A DNA stretch of 39,850 nt from Gynuella sp. (GTDB taxonomy: Bacteria > Pseudomonadota > Gammaproteobacteria > Pseudomonadales > Natronospirillaceae), in contig JANQHX010000007.1 of NCBI GenBank assembly GCA_028282465.1, positions 64,001 to 103,850 of the forward strand. Direction: 5' to 3'. Shown one piece after another: positions 1 to 7,482 of this stretch (positions are counted from its first letter, which is position 1; each line of letters opens with the position of its first letter). Below the pieces are notes generated by a model that saw only the letters and a program-made list of their open reading frames with translations, was not told where the DNA came from and searched no databases. The position numbers and the translations under genes are program-made.

Positions 1-59
1 ACTCGATCGTGAAACTCTAAAAGACTTAATTCACGATTGAGGAACAATTCGTTTTCCAT
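1..59 (-). CDS. ppk1: Polyphosphate kinase 1, N-terminal fragment (cut by window edge)
   Basis: The first 19 codons of a minus-strand gene begin with ATG at 59 and read MENELFLNRELSLLEFHDR, matching the conserved N-terminus of polyphosphate kinase (family form NRELSWLxFNxRV). An AAGGAG ribosome binding site lies at 69-74, nine bases before the ATG. PPK1 makes polyphosphate reversibly from ATP and works as a membrane-associated oligomer. Only the start of its N-terminal domain is in the window. It follows hpt on the same strand after a 178 bp gap in which I see no gene or clear terminator. The identification rests on this short stretch. Confidence 0.8.
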   Translation of the reverse strand, partial: MENELFLNRELSLLEFHDR

Positions 60-237
60 TGGAGTAGTCTCCTTGGCTTGTTGCGCGGTATTCATGCAGG
101 TCACTCGTATGATGGTGGATCAGGCACTTGCTAATTTAGCTGGGCACTATTGCATGGGTATTAATGATTCAAACAGATTCAGCTTCATTGAACTCAAACA
201 GCATAATGATTAGATCGCGTCGGTTGAAAACTGGAGT

Positions 238-795
238 TTAGAGCCCCTTCACCGCATAAATGCCAGGCGCGTTACGCCAGTAACCTTTGTAGTCCATGCC
301 GAACCCGAATACATAACGATCTTCGCACACCAAACCTGTGTAGTCTGGAACGATATCTGGTCTGGCTTTTCGGTCATGCTCTTTGTTCACCAGAACCGCA
401 ATATGAATCTCAGCAACACCTTCTTCACGACAATGATCAACAATGGCACCCAGGGTTGCGCCTTCGTCATAAATATCATCGACCACTAAAATAGTTCGAC
501 CCTTCAAAGACTGAGCAGGGTATGCGCGCCATTCCAAATCGGCTCCACTGGTTTTATCTCGATATCGTGTTGCATGCAAATAACTAACTTCCAGGGGAAA
601 CCCAAGTTTGGTCACCAGCTTTCCAGTCAGAACTAAGCCACCATTCATGACACTGAATACGATGGGATTTTTATCAGCAAGATCAGCTTCAATTTTCGTG
701 GCCATTTCTGAGATCGCCTGCTCTACTTGGGCCTCAGAAAAAAGCTCATCTGCTTCATTCATAACCTGCTGAATATCTGATGGTATTTGAACCAA
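238..795 (-). CDS. hpt: Hypoxanthine-guanine phosphoribosyltransferase
   Basis: Purine salvage enzyme that transfers phosphoribose from PRPP to hypoxanthine or guanine in the cytoplasm. The 185-aa length and sequence resemble the Pseudomonas-type enzyme. The PRPP-binding loop is LVVDDIYDEGATL near residue 105, and the motifs HDRKARPD and GFGMDYKGYWRN follow. The start is TTG at 795 with GAGGA at 803-807 seven bases upstream; the first in-frame ATG is 11 codons later and would cut into the conserved N-terminal helix. It is divergent from folA and co-directional with ppk1 downstream. Confidence 0.92.
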   Translation of the reverse strand: MVQIPSDIQQVMNEADELFSEAQVEQAISEMATKIEADLADKNPIVFSVMNGGLVLTGKLVTKLGFPLEVSYLHATRYRDKTSGADLEWRAYPAQSLKGRTILVVDDIYDEGATLGAIVDHCREEGVAEIHIAVLVNKEHDRKARPDIVPDYTGLVCEDRYVFGFGMDYKGYWRNAPGIYAVKGL

Positions 796-924
796 TGTTT
801 TGTCCTCGCTGGAATTTAGTTAACAGCCCCAAGCATTAGCTTGTTTGCCACTGAAGTGAGAGGCGGGCAAGCATACCTTAAAGCTAAGTTGGTAATCAGA
901 ATTTTTTGTACTGCTGGGTTCCGG

Positions 925-930
925 TATACT
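925..930 (+). promoter_or_regulatory. Candidate -10 element for folA
   Basis: TATACT at 925-930 lies 30 bases before the folA ATG in an AT-rich divergent intergenic region. No good -35 hexamer sits at 16-18 bp; the upstream stretch is a T run. Position and -10 quality support it, but it is only a candidate. Confidence 0.35.
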
Positions 931-959
931 TTGTTTTTTTGTTATTAAGCCGGTTTTTA

Positions 960-1457
960 ATGAAAGTCTCCATGATTTGGGCCATGGCTCAGAACAGGGT
1001 TATTGGTCGAGATAATACCCTCCCTTGGCATTTACCAAACGATTTACGTTTTTTTAAGCAAGTGACCACTGGCAAACCCGTAATCATGGGTCGATTAACC
1101 AGGGAATCTTTAAAAGGCCCATTGCCGAACAGAGAAAACATAGTCATCACCCGTAACTTGGATTTTAAAGCAGAAGGCGCAGAGGTAGTAAGCAGCCTTG
1201 AAGATGCCATGAGATATGCTGAGTCAGTTAGTACACAGGATGAAATCATCATTATGGGTGGCGCCCAAATTTACAAACTGGCTTTGCCCTTGGCTGATCG
1301 CCTCTACCTGACTGAAGTGCATGCAAATGTTGACGGAGACGCTTGGTTTCCTGAGTTCAACTGGGATGAGTTTATTGAGATTTCCAGAGAAAGGCATAAC
1401 AGGTGTGAGAAAAACCCATATGACTACAGTTTCGTTATTTTAGAGAGAAAAAAATAG
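960..1457 (+). CDS. folA: Dihydrofolate reductase
   Basis: Reduces dihydrofolate to tetrahydrofolate with NADPH. From the ATG at 960 the protein has 165 residues and begins MKVSMIWAMAQNRVIG, lining up with the DHFR N-terminus; the frame is open further upstream but encodes only hydrophobic low-complexity residues. The catalytic acid is D28 in LPWHLPNDLRFFK, and the NADPH motif is VIMGRLT (41-47). Where most DHFRs have TWES, this one has TRES: an Arg at residue 48 replaces the usual aromatic. The ribosome binding site is weak. It is convergent with the binding-protein gene downstream, whose stop is 14 bp away. Confidence 0.93.
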   Translation: MKVSMIWAMAQNRVIGRDNTLPWHLPNDLRFFKQVTTGKPVIMGRLTRESLKGPLPNRENIVITRNLDFKAEGAEVVSSLEDAMRYAESVSTQDEIIIMGGAQIYKLALPLADRLYLTEVHANVDGDAWFPEFNWDEFIEISRERHNRCEKNPYDYSFVILERKK

Positions 1458-1471
1458 CGTTTTAGTAAGCA

Positions 1472-2182
1472 CTAATAAAATCTAAAGCCGCCCTGCTCAA
1501 TTCTTTTTATGACTTCAAGTCTTAGTTGGGGTTCGATGCCAGTGAGTCTGTTGGAGATGGGAATGTACAACTCATAACTTTTGATTGGACCTTGATGTGG
1601 TAAAAGCAATGGTAGTAGATCCTTCTTCATCATCACCTGAGCTTCTATGGTCGATAATAAGATCAAGTCCAGTCGGCTGATCATAAAATTTTTAAGGTCT
1701 GATGAACCAAAACTAATACCATGGGCTCTATGAATGTCGTATTCAACCAGTACTTGCTCCGCATAATAACTGCCCCGAATATACCCTATATCCAAGGTAT
1801 TCAAATCAGCATTTTCGGGAACTCTGGCATTGGCATTTTTCCAAAAGAATATGTTTATGGGTTCGTAGACTGGATAGGAAATGTAGTCAACATTTTGTAG
1901 AGAATTAATAGCGGGCAAAATTCGAACACCCCCTGCATCAAAGCTGCCATTTTCTAGCCCCAACAGCACTCTAGCCCTGGGCACAACCAGTATTTCAATG
2001 TCATAGCCCACAGCTTTGAACAGCTGAGTGTAGTCTTCTATTAACACAGGCTGGGTTTGAAGAGAGGCTTGGGATATGGCAACTCTCAACACTTTTTCAT
2101 GATTTTGAGCCGAGCTGGTTGTCATCAACATACCAGCAGCCAAAAGAAATATTAGGGTCGAAGCTTGCACAATTGAAGGCAT
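1472..2182 (-). CDS. Periplasmic solute-binding protein, family 3-like (orphan)
   Basis: A 236-aa protein with an N-terminal hydrophobic signal (to about residue 25, TTSSAQ), followed by a type-2 periplasmic-binding fold pattern: LRVAISQASLQTQPVL, then YTQLFKAVGYDIEILVVP and LENGSFDAGGVR. Family 3 binding proteins bind amino acids or similar small ligands in the periplasm, and some act as sensors rather than transporter parts. No permease or ATPase gene is next to it, so the ligand is unknown. ATG at 2182 has AGGAGA seven bases upstream. Downstream it meets folA tail to tail. Confidence 0.7.
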   Translation of the reverse strand: MPSIVQASTLIFLLAAGMLMTTSSAQNHEKVLRVAISQASLQTQPVLIEDYTQLFKAVGYDIEILVVPRARVLLGLENGSFDAGGVRILPAINSLQNVDYISYPVYEPINIFFWKNANARVPENADLNTLDIGYIRGSYYAEQVLVEYDIHRAHGISFGSSDLKNFMISRLDLILLSTIEAQVMMKKDLLPLLLPHQGPIKSYELYIPISNRLTGIEPQLRLEVIKRIEQGGFRFY

Positions 2183-2235
2183 AGGTTTCTCCTGTTATCG
2201 GAAGTATAGATGAAACCTATGGGCCTTTTGATTTT

Positions 2236-2559
2236 TAGGAGCCTCTGATTAACTTCAGTGTTGCTCTGCGGATGCGGAACGCCGCCCGGTCTAAACGTGA
2301 TTTTTATCGCGGCGAAACTCGTAGGGAATGTCTAGACCTTTGCAACGGTTCGGCGCTCCGAAGTTTTAACAAAGAGAAAAGCGCGTTTAGAACCGCCCTT
2401 CGGGTGGTTCGGCATTCCGACTTACAAGCGAGTCCTAACTCGGTGTTGCCTTCTTTTGAAAGGTCCAGACATTCCTGCAAGAAGGCGCACCTGGGCGGCC
2501 CCCTTGTTCAGAACTCGCTTGAAAGCCAGAGCGACACTGAAGTTAATCAGAGTCTCCTA
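2236..2559. mobile_element. MITE-like element with 33 bp terminal inverted repeats
   Basis: The ends 2236-2268 and 2527-2559 are inverted repeats of 33 bp with two mismatches; the outermost bases are TA on both sides, so the unit can also be read as GGAG...CTCC flanked by a TA target duplication. Nested inside are GCCGCCC/GGGCGGC (2281-2287, 2493-2499), a 17 bp inverted pair (2325-2341, 2459-2475, one mismatch) and a central hairpin (2390-2398/2402-2410). No transposase is encoded; an open frame at 2272-2562 has no recognisable protein character. A TA duplication would suit mobilisation by an IS630/Tc1-mariner type transposase, which is inference. Confidence 0.75.
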
Positions 2560-2594
2560 TAAGAAACGCTTTTGTTTTTGGCTAAAACAACTCG

Positions 2595-3929
2595 CTAGAA
2601 AAGTCCGCCCTGACCTCCGTTCATAAGGGCTTCAATCTCAGATATTTCTTTTATCACATCCTCAGTTAGTACATCACAACCGGATTTTGTGACCACAACA
2701 TCGTCTTCTATTCGCACACCAATACCACGCCACTTTTCTTCTACGTCTTTGTTGTCTGGAGAAATATAAATCCCTGGCTCAATGGTTAGTGCCATGCCTG
2801 GCTCTAGCACACGCCATTCGCCGCCCAGTTTATAGTCCCCCACATCATGAACATCCATGCCTAGCCAATGGCCTGTGCGATGCATGAAAAATTCTTTATA
2901 GCTCTCGCTCTCCAGATTTTCATCTACTGAACCCTGAAGCAGACCTAGCTCAATCAATCCACTCACAATGGCGTTCAATGCTGCTTCGTGAGGATGATTA
3001 AAAGTATTTCCAGGTCGAGTCGCATCAATCGCAGCATATTGAGCATCTAGCACGACTTGATATATGGCTTTTTGTTCATCGGTAAACCTACCGTTAGCAG
3101 GAAAGGTTCTTGTAATGTCGGATGCATATAGGCTGAGTTCACACCCCGCATCAATAAGCACTAAATCACCGTCTTCAATTATTTTGGTATTTTCTACATA
3201 GTGCAAAATACAAGCATTTTTACCTGACCCAACGATTGAGGAATATGCCGGAAAACGAGCGCCATTGGTTCCAAACTCATGGATAATTTCAGCTTCTACT
3301 TGGTACTCACCTACCCCTGGCTTGCAATACTGCATGGCCCGTATGTGTGCTTTAGCACTGATTTTTGCAGCGTCACGCATGATCGCAATTTCTTGCTTAC
3401 TTTTTATTAGCCTCAGGTCATGTAGCAAATGGCTAATGTCTGAAAAGTCTTCGGGGGGCACCGCACCGGTACGAACCTTAGCTTTAATTTGATTAACCCA
3501 GTCCATGAGTTGACGGTCGAACTCAGGCAATGCACCCATGCGGCTATAGACTCTGGTGCGGCCTTCGATTAAACCCGGGAGGATCTCATCGATATCGTCT
3601 ATTGGAAACGCATCGTCTGCGCCTAGTTTTTTAACTACACCTTCAGGCCCTTGTCGATAGCCGTCCCAAATCTCGCGCTCTCGGTCTCGTTCTCGACAAA
3701 ACATTAGATACTCACCCTGTTCCCGGCCTGGAATCAACACCAAGCAAGCGTCAGGCTCGTTGAAACCCGTTAAATAATAGAAATCGCTGTCTTGACGAAA
3801 TTGATGTTCCGCATCTCTATTACGAATGACCATTTTGGCAGACGGGATAATGGCAATAGAATTTTCTTCAAGCTGGCTCATCAAGCGTTGACGACGCTCT
3901 GAAAACTCTTTTGAGCTGATACTTTTCAT
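2595..3929 (-). CDS. pepP: Xaa-Pro aminopeptidase P
   Basis: Dinuclear-metal aminopeptidase that removes N-terminal residues preceding proline. With ATG at 3929 (AGGA at 3939-3942) the protein has 444 residues and starts MKSISSKEFSERRQRL, as in E. coli PepP; an upstream ATG at 4004 would overlap the UPF0149 gene and has no ribosome binding site. The aminopeptidase P N-terminal domain has RQDSDFYYLTGFNEPDA. The pita-bread catalytic domain shows the metal ligands: VLIDAGCEL, ASDITRTFP, HRTGHWLGMDVHD, LTIEPGIY and RIEDDVVVT. It follows the UPF0149 gene as in E. coli ygfB-pepP, but no ubiH follows; the MITE lies 35 bp past the stop. Confidence 0.95.
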   Translation of the reverse strand: MKSISSKEFSERRQRLMSQLEENSIAIIPSAKMVIRNRDAEHQFRQDSDFYYLTGFNEPDACLVLIPGREQGEYLMFCRERDREREIWDGYRQGPEGVVKKLGADDAFPIDDIDEILPGLIEGRTRVYSRMGALPEFDRQLMDWVNQIKAKVRTGAVPPEDFSDISHLLHDLRLIKSKQEIAIMRDAAKISAKAHIRAMQYCKPGVGEYQVEAEIIHEFGTNGARFPAYSSIVGSGKNACILHYVENTKIIEDGDLVLIDAGCELSLYASDITRTFPANGRFTDEQKAIYQVVLDAQYAAIDATRPGNTFNHPHEAALNAIVSGLIELGLLQGSVDENLESESYKEFFMHRTGHWLGMDVHDVGDYKLGGEWRVLEPGMALTIEPGIYISPDNKDVEEKWRGIGVRIEDDVVVTKSGCDVLTEDVIKEISEIEALMNGGQGGLF

Positions 3930-3966
3930 AGGGCTAATTCCTGAAACATCATAACCATAATGAGGC

Positions 3967-4530
3967 TTAGTGTACGGTAGAATCTGAGTCTGTAGATCCA
4001 TCATTAAATTCGAAAAACAAAGTAATGGCGCAAAGTCTCACATGCTCAACCACGGTAGCAAAGTCTGATTCTTCGCTTGCGCCATCTTCAGCGTCCAATT
4101 GTGAGATCTCTAGAAGATCTTCCAGCACTTCTTGAATTTCTTCTGATAAGCCCTGCATCTGACCAGCAAAGTTGCCTAATGCAGATAAAAATGCACCACA
4201 CCAAGCAGACAAACAAGCGATGCGAAGAGTTAAATCTTGATCATCATCGGGCAGCAGCAAGTCAAATTCCATTTCTCCAGCATCCATCAGGGCCAGAGTT
4301 GACTGGTATAGCACAGCAAATTCCTGTTGCTCGGCCTGCTCAGGTCTTTCCCTGGCTTCACAGGTTTCGAGCGCAAACTCCAACCACTGGCTCGCCCCCA
4401 AACGCTGACCACTACACAACAGACCCACTAAGCCACCATGTAAATCTACGGGCTCAGCATGCCCGTTCACGCTCTCAACCAGTTGAGACAAACGAACATA
4501 ATTAAAAACATCTATTTCAGAATCTTCCAT
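3967..4530 (-). CDS. UPF0149 (YgfB-like) family protein
   Basis: A 187-aa acidic, mostly helical protein with the family pattern VDLHGGLVGLLCSGQ near the N-terminus and RIACLSAWCGAFLSALG in the middle, typical of the YgfB/YecA-type UPF0149 family. Molecular role is not settled from sequence. It lies just upstream of pepP with a 37 bp gap, the conserved enteric order. ATG at 4530 lacks an obvious Shine-Dalgarno sequence. The neighbourhood on the other strand (TIGR02449-like gene, zapA) is also the conserved arrangement, which raises confidence. Confidence 0.85.
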   Translation of the reverse strand: MEDSEIDVFNYVRLSQLVESVNGHAEPVDLHGGLVGLLCSGQRLGASQWLEFALETCEARERPEQAEQQEFAVLYQSTLALMDAGEMEFDLLLPDDDQDLTLRIACLSAWCGAFLSALGNFAGQMQGLSEEIQEVLEDLLEISQLDAEDGASEESDFATVVEHVRLCAITLFFEFNDGSTDSDSTVH

Positions 4531-4674
4531 CTAGCTACTACTTATTTCAAAAAAAACTGTGATCCAGATATGCTAACACCCCTCATGCAAGGAATCCCCT
4601 GCATTGACCGGAAAATTCCCCAGACTTATAGTTAGAGGTACCTGCACGACGGAAATTTGTCTTTAACTTCCATG

Positions 4675-4683
4675 TGCTATGAT
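4675..4683 (+). promoter_or_regulatory. Extended -10 promoter for the TIGR02449-zapA pair
   Basis: TGCTATGAT at 4675-4683 is an extended -10 element (TGn followed by TATGAT); a weak -35, TTTGTC at 4656-4661, is 16 bp upstream. The expected start near 4690 leaves a leader of about 12 bases before ATG 4702. Confidence 0.5.
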
Positions 4684-4701
4684 TCAAAGTGAAAGTTCTA
4701 C

Positions 4702-4914
4702 ATGAGCAAACCTGATCTGCAACAACTGGAACAAAAACTCGGCAGCCTGATACAGGCTTACCAGCATTTGGAAAAAGAAAATCGCGAACTGAAAGCGGAC
4801 CGATCGAGTTGGCTATCAGAAAGAGAGAAATTGGTTCAGCAGAATCAGCTAGCGCGAGATAAAGTGCAAGACATGATAGAACGCCTCAAAAAGATGGAGT
4901 CAGACATTGAGTAA
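4702..4914 (+). CDS. TIGR02449-like small coiled-coil protein
   Basis: A 70-aa highly charged protein predicted to be one continuous coiled coil (LEQKLGSLIQAYQHLEKENR and onward), with no membrane segment. It resembles the small family TIGR02449 found directly upstream of zapA in Pseudomonas-like bacteria, and is reminiscent of ZapB in size and shape. Its stop overlaps the start of zapA by eight bases, which suggests translational coupling. A role in division is inferred from context only. The ribosome binding site is weak (GAAAG). Confidence 0.8.
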   Translation: MSKPDLQQLEQKLGSLIQAYQHLEKENRELKADRSSWLSEREKLVQQNQLARDKVQDMIERLKKMESDIE

Positions 4915-5209
4915 TGACATAAAAACCCTGTCGGTGACCATCTTAGATCGAGAATATCGAGTGGCCTGCCCCCCTGGCGCTGAAGAAGAACTAAGGCGAT
5001 CGGCTTCTTTTCTTGACAACAAAATGCAAGAAATAAAAGCCAGTGGCAAGGTTTTGGGTATTGAACGAATTGCCGTAATGGCAGCCCTCAATTTAACCCA
5101 CGAACTATTGCTAAACAGTGATGGCAATGGCCCTGATCACACACAGGTCAATAGAATGATTTCTAACATTGATTCTATTCTTAACCAGAGTAATGGGTTG
5201 GAGTTTTAG
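4907..5209 (+). CDS. zapA: Cell division protein ZapA
   Basis: ZapA binds and bundles FtsZ at the division ring. The 100-aa protein has the family features: a small N-terminal globular part (SVTILDREYRVACPPGAEEE, LRRSASFLDNKM) and a C-terminal coiled coil. The start is TTG at 4907, inside the end of the upstream gene, with GGAG at 4896-4899 seven bases before it; the nearby ATG at 4914 is out of frame and stops at once. The 6S RNA gene follows on the same strand, the usual gammaproteobacterial arrangement. Confidence 0.93.
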   Translation: MSNDIKTLSVTILDREYRVACPPGAEEELRRSASFLDNKMQEIKASGKVLGIERIAVMAALNLTHELLLNSDGNGPDHTQVNRMISNIDSILNQSNGLEF

Positions 5210-5384
5210 ATCGGGCTTTATCGAAAATTTCGTGTCTACAAATTATCTTCTCTAACATTTTTAACAAAGCCTTCACATCAAATAAAAAAAATCTTCAACT
5301 GCCTATTGAAAATTTATCGCTATATACAGGTTCTGAAAGTAACCAAACTTTCTAAACAAAGTTTAAAAAATTGAAAGTCAAGAC

Positions 5385-5412
5385 CTGTCATTCGAGAAAA
5401 AATCCTTATAAT
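5385..5412 (+). promoter_or_regulatory. Promoter of the 6S RNA gene
   Basis: A -10 element TATAAT at 5407-5412 and a -35-like CTGTCA at 5385-5390 with 16 bp spacing. The predicted start near 5420 coincides with the 5' end of the 6S RNA closing stem. Confidence 0.65.
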
Positions 5413-5419
5413 TCATTTC

Positions 5420-5597
5420 ATCCCTGGGCTATTTGCCAGCAGATGAAGACCTCGAGCCGATAATATGAATTATGTGGGCTTCTTCGAAGGTACTGTGTGC
5501 ATGTCCGCTTGACGGAAAGCCTAATGTATCACTGCAGCCTACTCCTTGGACCTAACGGTTCAAGGCCTACTTCGGCAGCGGTAGTCCCGGGGAATCT
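5420..5597 (+). ncRNA. ssrS: 6S RNA
   Basis: About 178 nt with the features of gammaproteobacterial 6S RNA. The 5' strand ATCCCTGGG (from 5420) pairs with CCCGGGGAAT near 5586-5595 to form the closing stem. CGAGCCGATAATATG (from about 5453) and CCTTGGACCTAACGGTTCAAGG (split as the CCTTG/CAAGG hairpin at about 5544-5565) match conserved segments around the central bubble. 6S RNA mimics an open promoter and sequesters sigma-70 RNA polymerase in stationary phase. It lies between zapA and fau, exactly as in E. coli. Ends are accurate to a few bases. Confidence 0.92.
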
Positions 5598-6025
5598 TTC
5601 TTAAACGCATATCGCATTCTGTTAGATGCTATTTTTCTAGTAGTTTTTGTCATTTATTCCTGTTTTCATTTCTTAATCGATTGATCAATTTTTAAATCGC
5701 CTTTCGGTTTGAGCCGCGCAACTCTTGAAACACATTACGAGCTTAGACACGAAAATGTCGATTGCATGATTCAAGCTTTAGTTAACCAATGAAACCAGAA
5801 AGCACAAACAAAGTTGGGACGTCATTTAAAAACGTCATGCTTTTTAGTTAGTCTGATGAAGTCAACATTTTTGAAATGATGAAGAACAGTCAGATATTTT
5901 GAAGTTACCAACAAGCCAGATTAAGTTTGCGATTCCCTTGGCTAGCATGCAGCATGTATGTGAAGCGAATAAAATCGACGCTTAATATTTTACAGCTTTA
6001 TTTAAGCCAAATTCCATTTTGTACC
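5598..6025 (+). other. 6S RNA to fau intergenic/leader region
   Basis: About 430 bases with no gene seen. In E. coli the ssrS transcript can read through into the fau homologue ygfA, and the same could happen here. A short dyad GACGT/ACGTC (5818-5822, 5832-5836) followed by a T-rich stretch could stop some transcripts; it is weak. Confidence 0.4.
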
Positions 6026-6619
6026 ATGAACAAACAGCAACTGAGAAAACAGAAGAGAAAGGAAAGAAGATCGCTTTCTTCAAGTCAACAAGAACAAGCT
6101 AGTAAGGACTTACTGACTCAGCTCAATCAATCGTCACTGTTCTTAGCAGCTAAGTCTGTAGGATTGTACATCGCATCTGATGGTGAGATTAGCCCCCAAC
6201 ATATTGCGCATAAAGCCTGGGCATTAGGTAAAGAGGTTTACCTTCCTGTGCTGAATCCCTTTGGTTATAACAAACTGCATTTTGCACTCTGGAAACCGGA
6301 AGACCTATTGGTAAAAAATCGATTCGGAATTCTTGAACCTAAAGTTTGTCAATTTGCACCGGTGTGGAAGTTAAGTTTGCTGCTAATGCCATTGGTTGCA
6401 TTTGATTCTGAGGGTAGAAGATTGGGCATGGGCGGCGGCTTCTATGATCGCACGTTAGCATTTTGCAAACGGGCTGCTTTGAAACCGAAACTCATTGGCT
6501 TAGCGCATGAAGTTCAAAAAGTAGAAAAGCTTGAAGTGGAAAGCTGGGATATTCCTCTAGACGGTATCGTCACAGACCAACACTGGTATTCAAGAGAGGC
6601 GATAAAAAGACCATTATGA
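6026..6619 (+). CDS. fau: 5-formyltetrahydrofolate cyclo-ligase
   Basis: Converts 5-formyl-THF to 5,10-methenyl-THF with ATP, returning folate to the one-carbon pool. From ATG 6026 the protein has 197 residues: basic N-terminus KQQLRKQKRKERR, the segment VGLYIASDGEISP, then the hallmark GRRLGMGGGFYDRTL nucleotide-binding loop, followed by LIGLAHEVQ and WDIPLDGIVT. The frame stays open 33 codons upstream but that part is not family-like. No strong ribosome binding site. It lies downstream of ssrS as in E. coli ssrS-ygfA and ends at a bidirectional terminator. Confidence 0.93.
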   Translation: MNKQQLRKQKRKERRSLSSSQQEQASKDLLTQLNQSSLFLAAKSVGLYIASDGEISPQHIAHKAWALGKEVYLPVLNPFGYNKLHFALWKPEDLLVKNRFGILEPKVCQFAPVWKLSLLLMPLVAFDSEGRRLGMGGGFYDRTLAFCKRAALKPKLIGLAHEVQKVEKLEVESWDIPLDGIVTDQHWYSREAIKRPL

Positions 6620-6632
6620 ATTTATTAGCAAT

Positions 6633-6661
6633 AAAAAAGCCGCTCGTAAGCGGCTTTTTTT
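6633..6661. terminator. Bidirectional rho-independent terminator
   Basis: Stem AGCCGCT (6638-6644) / AGCGGCT (6649-6655) with a four-base loop, flanked by an A run on the left and a T run on the right. It can serve fau on the plus strand and the small gene ending at 6677 on the minus strand. Confidence 0.9.
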
Positions 6662-6676
6662 GCGAGATGATTCCTT

Positions 6677-6826
6677 TCACTGTATCTCTGAATAAATCGA
6701 AGCTGCAGCTGCTTTCGCAGAAACGCTTTCCTTGGCGTCGTGCTTACTGGTAAAACCACTAAGCACCAAGCTTAGACCAAAAATAACTACCAACACAGTT
6801 ATTAGACCAGGTTTGGTGCGCTTCAT
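6677..6826 (-). CDS. Small single-span membrane protein (49 aa, hypothetical)
   Basis: From ATG 6826, preceded by GGGAG at 6835-6839 with eight-base spacing, the frame encodes 49 residues: a basic N-terminus MKRTKPG, a hydrophobic helix (VLVVIFGLSLVLSGF) and a polar Ala/Lys-rich tail. There is no lipobox cysteine, so it is probably an N-terminally anchored membrane peptide or a signal peptide with a short secreted tail. The start is well supported and a strong terminator follows. I do not recognise a family. Confidence 0.6.
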   Translation of the reverse strand: MKRTKPGLITVLVVIFGLSLVLSGFTSKHDAKESVSAKAAAASIYSEIQ

Positions 6827-6965
6827 GGAGACTACTCCCGTTTTTATTATTATCATTGACCCAATCGCACGTTTTGGGCCAATTTGATCCTTCATTGTTA
6901 AGGTTTTTTGAAAAAACCTCTGTGACCTAGCTCAATCTTTAAAGACCGAAACAATTGAACCGTAA

Positions 6966-6982
6966 ACCCATACTATATGGGT
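6966..6982. promoter_or_regulatory. Perfect dyad upstream of the EVE gene
   Basis: ACCCATA and TATGGGT form a perfect inverted repeat with a three-base spacer, ending 31 bases before the ATG at 7014. Size and location fit an operator for a dimeric repressor; no regulator is identified. Confidence 0.35.
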
Positions 6983-7013
6983 AATCACTAATAAGGCAGG
7001 ATAAATAAAACTT

Positions 7014-7481
7014 ATGAATTATTGGTTAATGAAAAGTGAGCCGGATGCGTTCAGCATAGATGACCTGAAAAACTGCCCAAAAGGAACAGAGCATTGGGAT
7101 GGCATTAGAAACTACACTGCGCGTAATTTTATGCGAGATGAAATGGCCGTTGGTGATTTAGTTTTATTTTATCACTCGAATGCCAAGCCACCAGGTGTAG
7201 TTGGCATTGCAAAAGTAGTTAGTAAACCTTACCCAGACCATACAGCTTTTGATAATTCCTCAAAATACTTTGACCCTAAAAGTGATCCTGATAATCCCAG
7301 GTGGGTCATGGTAGATATCAAGTATATTAAAAAGGTTAAACAGTTTGTTTCGCTCGCAGAATTAAAAGCAAACCCTAAGCTGTCTGACATGATGCTGTTG
7401 ACTCACAGCAGATTGTCAATCAGCAAAGTGACAGAGGATCAGTGGGAAGAAGTTTTAAAGATGGCTCAAACTAAAGTTTAG
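7014..7481 (+). CDS. EVE domain-containing protein
   Basis: A 155-aa single-domain EVE (PUA-like) protein of the thymocyte nuclear protein 1 type. It begins MNYWLMKSEPDAFSIDDL and contains WDGIRNYTARNFMRDEM and GDLVLFYHSN, the conserved pocket segments. EVE domains bind modified nucleobases such as 5-methylcytosine derivatives; the bacterial role is not established. No restriction or methylase gene adjoins it. Its stop is one base from the convergent astE stop. A perfect 7 bp dyad lies just upstream. Confidence 0.9.
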   Translation: MNYWLMKSEPDAFSIDDLKNCPKGTEHWDGIRNYTARNFMRDEMAVGDLVLFYHSNAKPPGVVGIAKVVSKPYPDHTAFDNSSKYFDPKSDPDNPRWVMVDIKYIKKVKQFVSLAELKANPKLSDMMLLTHSRLSISKVTEDQWEEVLKMAQTKV

Positions 7482-7482
7482 T

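Noticed and set aside
2272-2562. Plus-strand open frame of 96 codons
   Set aside because: It lies entirely within the inverted-repeat element, has no ribosome binding site and its composition follows the palindromes.
4077-4505. Plus-strand open frame of 142 codons
   Set aside because: Antisense to the UPF0149 gene, no family resemblance and no ribosome binding site.
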